Notes under the pieces: generated by a model
What the model saw: only the letters and a program-made list of their open reading frames with translations
Databases searched by the model: none
Told to the model about the DNA's origin: nothing
NCBI GenBank assembly: GCA_900542145.1
Contig: UQMF01000043.1
Coordinates: forward strand, 1 to 6,924
DNA length: 6,924 bases
From: an uncultured Oscillospiraceae bacterium
Lineage (GTDB): Bacteria > Bacillota > Clostridia > Oscillospirales > Ruminococcaceae
Direction of reading: 5' to 3'
In this document: in pieces, positions 5,216-6,924 of the stretch
Layout of the letters: the number at the start of each line of letters is the position of its first letter
Position numbering within the stretch: position 1 is the first letter of the stretch
Translations under genes and position numbers: made by a program

Positions 5216-5222
5216 TTTTTTT

Positions 5223-5762
5223 ATGTCCAGAAACAAGATCTTTGAAACCAAAAACCTCGTTCGTCTTGCGCTTGTCGCAGCTGTTTATGCGGCACTGACG
5301 GTAGCCCTCCCGGGGCTCAGCTTCCCTGCGGTGCAGTTCCGTTTTTCGGAAATACTGGTGCTGCTGTGCTTCTACCGCAAGGACTACAGCATTGCGCTCA
5401 TCCTCGGCTGCTTCATCGCTAACTGCTTCAGCCCGATGGCGCTGATGGATATGATCTTCGGTACCCTCGCAACGGCTATCGCGGTCATTCCCATGTTCTA
5501 TATCAAGAACATATGGGTCGCTTCGATACTGCCGGTGGTAAGCAACGGTATCATCATTCCCATCGAGCTTTACATCTGCTACGGCAACGAGCCCCCGATA
5601 TGGTTCAACATGATAACCGTGGCTGCGGGCGAACTCGTGGTGGTGACTATAATCGGCTGCGTACTGTTCAAGCTCGTGTTTGAGCGCAGCGGCAAGCTGA
5701 TGGAAGTTATCGGCGCGAACAAGCCGAACTACTTCAAGGTCAAGAAGGCTGAGCAGATCTGA
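5223..5762 (+). CDS. queT: QueT-type queuosine-precursor ECF transporter substrate-binding subunit
   Basis: 179 residues with about five or six membrane segments (near 14-33, 40-50, 56-75, 80-95, 98-118, 129-152). Family hallmarks are YAALTVALPGLSF followed by QFRFSE (38-43), and GCFIANCFSPMALMDMIFG (62-80), both typical of QueT/COG4708 S-components. QueT binds a deazapurine precursor of queuosine (preQ0, preQ1 or a related base) in the cytoplasmic membrane and relies on a shared energising module (EcfA, EcfA', EcfT), which is not in this window. AGGAG lies 7 nt before the ATG, separated by a run of seven T. The preQ1-type leader upstream supports the substrate assignment independently. A strong terminator follows, so the gene is monocistronic. 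The neighbours have no obvious link to queuosine. Confidence 0.94.
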   Translation: MSRNKIFETKNLVRLALVAAVYAALTVALPGLSFPAVQFRFSEILVLLCFYRKDYSIALILGCFIANCFSPMALMDMIFGTLATAIAVIPMFYIKNIWVASILPVVSNGIIIPIELYICYGNEPPIWFNMITVAAGELVVVTIIGCVLFKLVFERSGKLMEVIGANKPNYFKVKKAEQI

Positions 5763-5768
5763 CACGGG

Positions 5769-5804
5769 AATTCCTCTCCGCACTATACGGAGGGGAATTT
5801 TATT
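5769..5804 (+). terminator. Intrinsic terminator of queT
   Basis: A 12-bp stem (5769-5780 with 5788-5799, one G-U pair, 7-nt loop) is followed by TTTTATT on the plus strand, 7 nt after the queT stop. There is no T-run on the minus strand, so it would not efficiently end the convergent metallopeptidase transcript. Confidence 0.88.
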
Positions 5805-5825
5805 GCGCTTCTGTAATACTGGCAG

Positions 5826-6509
5826 TTATTTCAGCAGCGAATTCCACTTGCGGTATTCCGGGTAGTGCTTCCCAAGAAACGCGTAGAATCTCGCGGAATG
5901 GTCGTGGTGCCAGTAGTGAGCGTATTCATGCCAGAACACTGACAGAACAGTTTCCCTGGGATACGCGGCAAGCCGGAAGTTGATGGAGATGTGCCCCTTC
6001 GCCCAGGTGCAGCTGCCCCATCTGGACTTCATGTCCTTGATTGCAATACGAGTCGGAGGAGGGACGATACCGCTTGAAATAAGGCTGCTGCGCACTTCAT
6101 CGTCAAGCTCCCGGCACAGCAGGGTGAAATTCTCAGCCAGCCAGTTCCGGAGCAGCAGCCGGACGTGTTCCGGCTCCGGGATACGCGTGAACACCCGGAA
6201 TTCCTCCTGCTCCAGCACGGCGCATTCACGGCTGTTTGCGATGACCCGGACGGGATATTCCCTGCCGAGCCAGCGCACCCGGTCGCCGATATCATTCTCG
6301 GCGGAGCGCGCGTTTATGCGTTCCGCCGCCCGGATTATGAACGCCTGCTGGGATATGATGAATTCCTCGATATGCCGGACGCTGACGCGGCTGTTGGCGG
6401 AAATGCGAAGCGTGCCGTCCTCCTTTACCCGGAGATTCACGTTCTTTACGGGCTTCCTGGTCAGCTCATAGGATATCTCGCTGCCGTCCGGGAATTTCAG
6501 GGTTTTCAT
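5826..6509 (-). CDS. YgjP/DUF45-family zinc metallopeptidase (WLM/M48-like)
   Basis: 227 residues, no signal peptide or membrane segment, the normal length for this family. The N-terminal half follows the YgjP pattern: a nonpolar strand region with NVNLRVKEDGTLRISAN (23-39), then VRHIEEFIISQQAFIIRA (44-61). The C-terminal half holds the zinc site: KSRWGSCTWAKGHISINFRL (161-180), WHEYAHYWHHDHSARFY (193-209) with H194, E195 and H198 (HExxH) and H204 as the expected third ligand. These are soluble putative peptidases whose substrates are largely unknown; in some genomes related proteins sit with restriction systems, but nothing of the sort is here. The ATG at 6507-6509 has only a poor Shine-Dalgarno (GGTG 8 nt away). 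The good GGAG upstream serves a 6-codon leader ORF that overlaps this start as ATGA. It is monocistronic from its own consensus promoter and convergent with queT. Confidence 0.94.
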   Translation of the reverse strand: MKTLKFPDGSEISYELTRKPVKNVNLRVKEDGTLRISANSRVSVRHIEEFIISQQAFIIRAAERINARSAENDIGDRVRWLGREYPVRVIANSRECAVLEQEEFRVFTRIPEPEHVRLLLRNWLAENFTLLCRELDDEVRSSLISSGIVPPPTRIAIKDMKSRWGSCTWAKGHISINFRLAAYPRETVLSVFWHEYAHYWHHDHSARFYAFLGKHYPEYRKWNSLLK

Positions 6510-6526
6510 TGGATAACACCGTCCAT
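6506..6526 (-). CDS. Possible 6-codon leader ORF (MDGVIQ) coupled to the metallopeptidase gene
   Basis: On the minus strand GGAG (6538-6535) is followed after 8 nt by ATG (6526-6524), five further codons and TGA (6508-6506). The TGA overlaps the metallopeptidase ATG (6509-6507) as ATGA. The spacing to the Shine-Dalgarno is ideal for this mini-ORF and far too long (25 nt) for the main gene, whose own start has a weak site. The main gene has no in-frame upstream start that would explain the GGAG. It could be chance, but the geometry is that of translational coupling by terminate-and-reinitiate. Confidence 0.45.
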   Translation of the reverse strand: MDGVIQ

Positions 6527-6556
6527 GTTCAACACTCCATATGCTGCTTTAAAATA

Positions 6557-6585
6557 ATTATATCATCTGCAAAATCAAAAGTCAA
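6557..6585 (-). promoter_or_regulatory. Promoter of the metallopeptidase gene
   Basis: Minus strand: TTGACT (6585-6580), a 17-nt spacer, TATAAT (6562-6557); start expected near 6550, about 40 nt before the ATG. It shares the ATTGACTTTTG -35 context with the promoter at 1727-1755. Confidence 0.85.
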
Positions 6586-6590
6586 TCCAG

Positions 6591-6612
6591 TATTGCGTGT
6601 CATCGCGCAATA
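6591..6612 (-). terminator. Hairpin after the CPC/CHC gene, weak terminator candidate
   Basis: TATTGCGTG (6591-6599) can pair with CGCGCAATA (6604-6612), 9 bp with one G-U and a 4-nt loop, directly after the TGA at 6614-6616. The minus strand continues CTGGATTGACTTTTG, so the T-run is late and weak. It may mark the end of the CPC/CHC transcript or protect its 3' end, and it abuts the next promoter. Confidence 0.4.
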
Positions 6613-6613
6613 A

Positions 6614-6814
6614 TCAGTCCTTGCTTTTATAATAGAGCATGCAGTGGCAGTAGCCCTCGAAATCCGGGTCGGCGATCTGCCGGCGGAATTCCTCGCACAT
6701 GCATTTGTTTTCCGGGGTGCGCTGCATTCTGCACGGGCAGTATCCGCCGGTTTTCTTGAGTCCTTCCCGGACCATTTGCACGATTTCCTTGTTTTCGTTT
6801 TCAGTGATCTTCAT
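6614..6814 (-). CDS. Ferredoxin:thioredoxin reductase catalytic-domain-like protein
   Basis: 66 residues. A helical N-terminus (MKITENENKEIVQMVREGLK) leads to three Cys-x-Cys pairs: CPC (26-28), CMC (38-40) and CHC (56-58), with GYCPC and GYCHC contexts. This is the signature of the catalytic chain of ferredoxin:thioredoxin reductase, where a 4Fe-4S cluster beside a redox disulfide passes electrons to a thiol partner. By analogy C26, C38, C40 and C56 would hold the cluster, and C28 and C58 would form the disulfide. The spacing here (9 and 15 residues between pairs) differs from the plant/cyanobacterial pattern (16 and 8), and no variable chain is nearby. The electron donor and target are unknown. 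The ATG at 6812-6814 is chosen because GGAGG (6820-6824) is 5 nt upstream; an in-frame extension to 6901 would run through a terminator hairpin. No promoter is visible between that hairpin and the gene. Confidence 0.86.
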   Translation of the reverse strand: MKITENENKEIVQMVREGLKKTGGYCPCRMQRTPENKCMCEEFRRQIADPDFEGYCHCMLYYKSKD

Positions 6815-6826
6815 TGGAACCTCCAT

Positions 6827-6859
6827 AAAAATAAAAAGGGGCTGTCGTTTACAGCCCCT
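6827..6859 (-). terminator. Intrinsic terminator or attenuator directly before the CPC/CHC gene
   Basis: On the minus strand a 9-bp stem, AGGGGCTGT with ACAGCCCCT (6859-6851 with 6845-6837, 5-nt loop), runs into TTTTTATTTTT (6837-6827). The T-run ends 2 nt before the GGAGG ribosome binding site at 6824-6820. It either ends a minus-strand gene to the right, or controls read-through into the small gene. Confidence 0.85.
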
Positions 6860-6875
6860 CCAGCTTGTCGAAAAA
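6833..6875 (-). repeat. Copy B of TTTTTCGAC-N7-hairpin element
   Basis: Minus strand: TTTTTCGAC (6875-6867), 7 nt (AAGCTGG), then the terminator hairpin (6859-6837) and T-run. Box, spacer length and hairpin order match copy A at 45-86. A further hairpin precedes it (6884-6900, TGCCTGC with GCAGGCA around 3 nt), as a small hairpin precedes copy A. Confidence 0.5.
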
Positions 6876-6883
6876 GTGAAATT

Positions 6884-6900
6884 TGCCTGCGAAGCAGGCA
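6884..6900. other. 7-bp hairpin upstream of copy B
   Basis: TGCCTGC (6884-6890) and GCAGGCA (6894-6900) form a perfect stem around GAA. There is no clear T-run on the minus strand (AATTTCAC follows) and only TTTAAAA on the plus strand, so it is not a good terminator alone. With copy B it gives a two-hairpin tail. Bases 6901-6924 are AT-rich with a run of six T (6912-6917), and I see no gene in them. Confidence 0.5.
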
Positions 6901-6924
6901 TTTAAAATACGTTTTTTGTCACGG

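Noticed and set aside
5169..5783. 204-codon minus-strand frame opposite queT
   Set aside because: It would span the riboswitch and terminator of queT, and its sequence is rich in His, Arg and Glu without a recognisable fold.
6815..6901. N-terminal extension of the CPC/CHC protein
   Set aside because: The extension would be translated through an intrinsic terminator hairpin; GGAGG placed 5 nt before 6814 fixes the shorter start.
1..6924. CRISPR array, insertion sequence, tRNA or rRNA
   Set aside because: No regularly spaced repeats, transposase-like frames, terminal inverted repeats with target duplication, or conserved RNA gene sequences were seen. The two end elements do not resemble insertion-sequence ends, because they are separated by many unrelated housekeeping-type genes.

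Overview
The window looks like a stretch of a Clostridia chromosome, most likely from an Oscillospiraceae/Ruminococcus-type gut anaerobe. This is an inference from gene content and signals: a cytoplasmic GH51 arabinofuranosidase, a QueT-type ECF substrate-binding protein behind a preQ1-like leader, a DUF6171-like cysteine-rich protein, a stand-alone ferredoxin:thioredoxin-reductase-type catalytic protein, strong GGAG-type ribosome binding sites, and near-consensus TTGACN-17-TATAAT promoters in AT-rich gaps between moderately GC-rich genes. Nine protein genes fill most of the window. I see no rRNA, tRNA, CRISPR array or transposase.

Left part (1-1755). Two hairpins close a plus-strand unit that lies outside the window. 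A minus-strand operon follows, read right to left: a consensus promoter (1727-1755), a polytopic membrane protein of unknown function (946-1701), then a metallophosphoesterase (93-941) starting 4 nt after the stop of the first gene.

Middle (1777-4993). A strong intrinsic terminator (1777-1814) ends a second minus-strand operon: GH51 alpha-L-arabinofuranosidase (2085-3557) and a small DUF6171-like protein (1831-2085) joined by a TGATG overlap. An AraC-family regulator (3709-4476) is divergent from the arabinofuranosidase. Their promoters overlap by 18 bp in opposite orientations, with direct and inverted repeats nearby, which suggests a switch for arabinan or arabinoxylan use. The regulator's 3' end overlaps by 14 bp a convergent gene for an unrecognised 176-residue protein (4463-4993).

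Right part (5000-6924). queT (5223-5762) has its own promoter and a leader that folds as a preQ1-I-type H-type pseudoknot burying the ribosome binding site. A strong terminator follows it. A YgjP-type HExxH metallopeptidase (5826-6509) is convergent to queT; its transcript has a well-placed Shine-Dalgarno that actually serves a 6-codon leader ORF overlapping the real start as ATGA. The last gene (6614-6814) encodes a 66-residue CPC/CxC/CHC protein and sits directly behind an intrinsic terminator whose T-run nearly touches its ribosome binding site.

Most worth following up: the preQ1-type leader with an enlarged loop; a shared architecture (TTTTTCGAC, 7 nt, terminator hairpin) at both ends of the window in opposite orientation; the terminator abutting the CPC/CHC gene; the 6-codon leader; and the dense overlapping control region between the regulator and the arabinofuranosidase. 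I did not find a clear new defence or mobile system.
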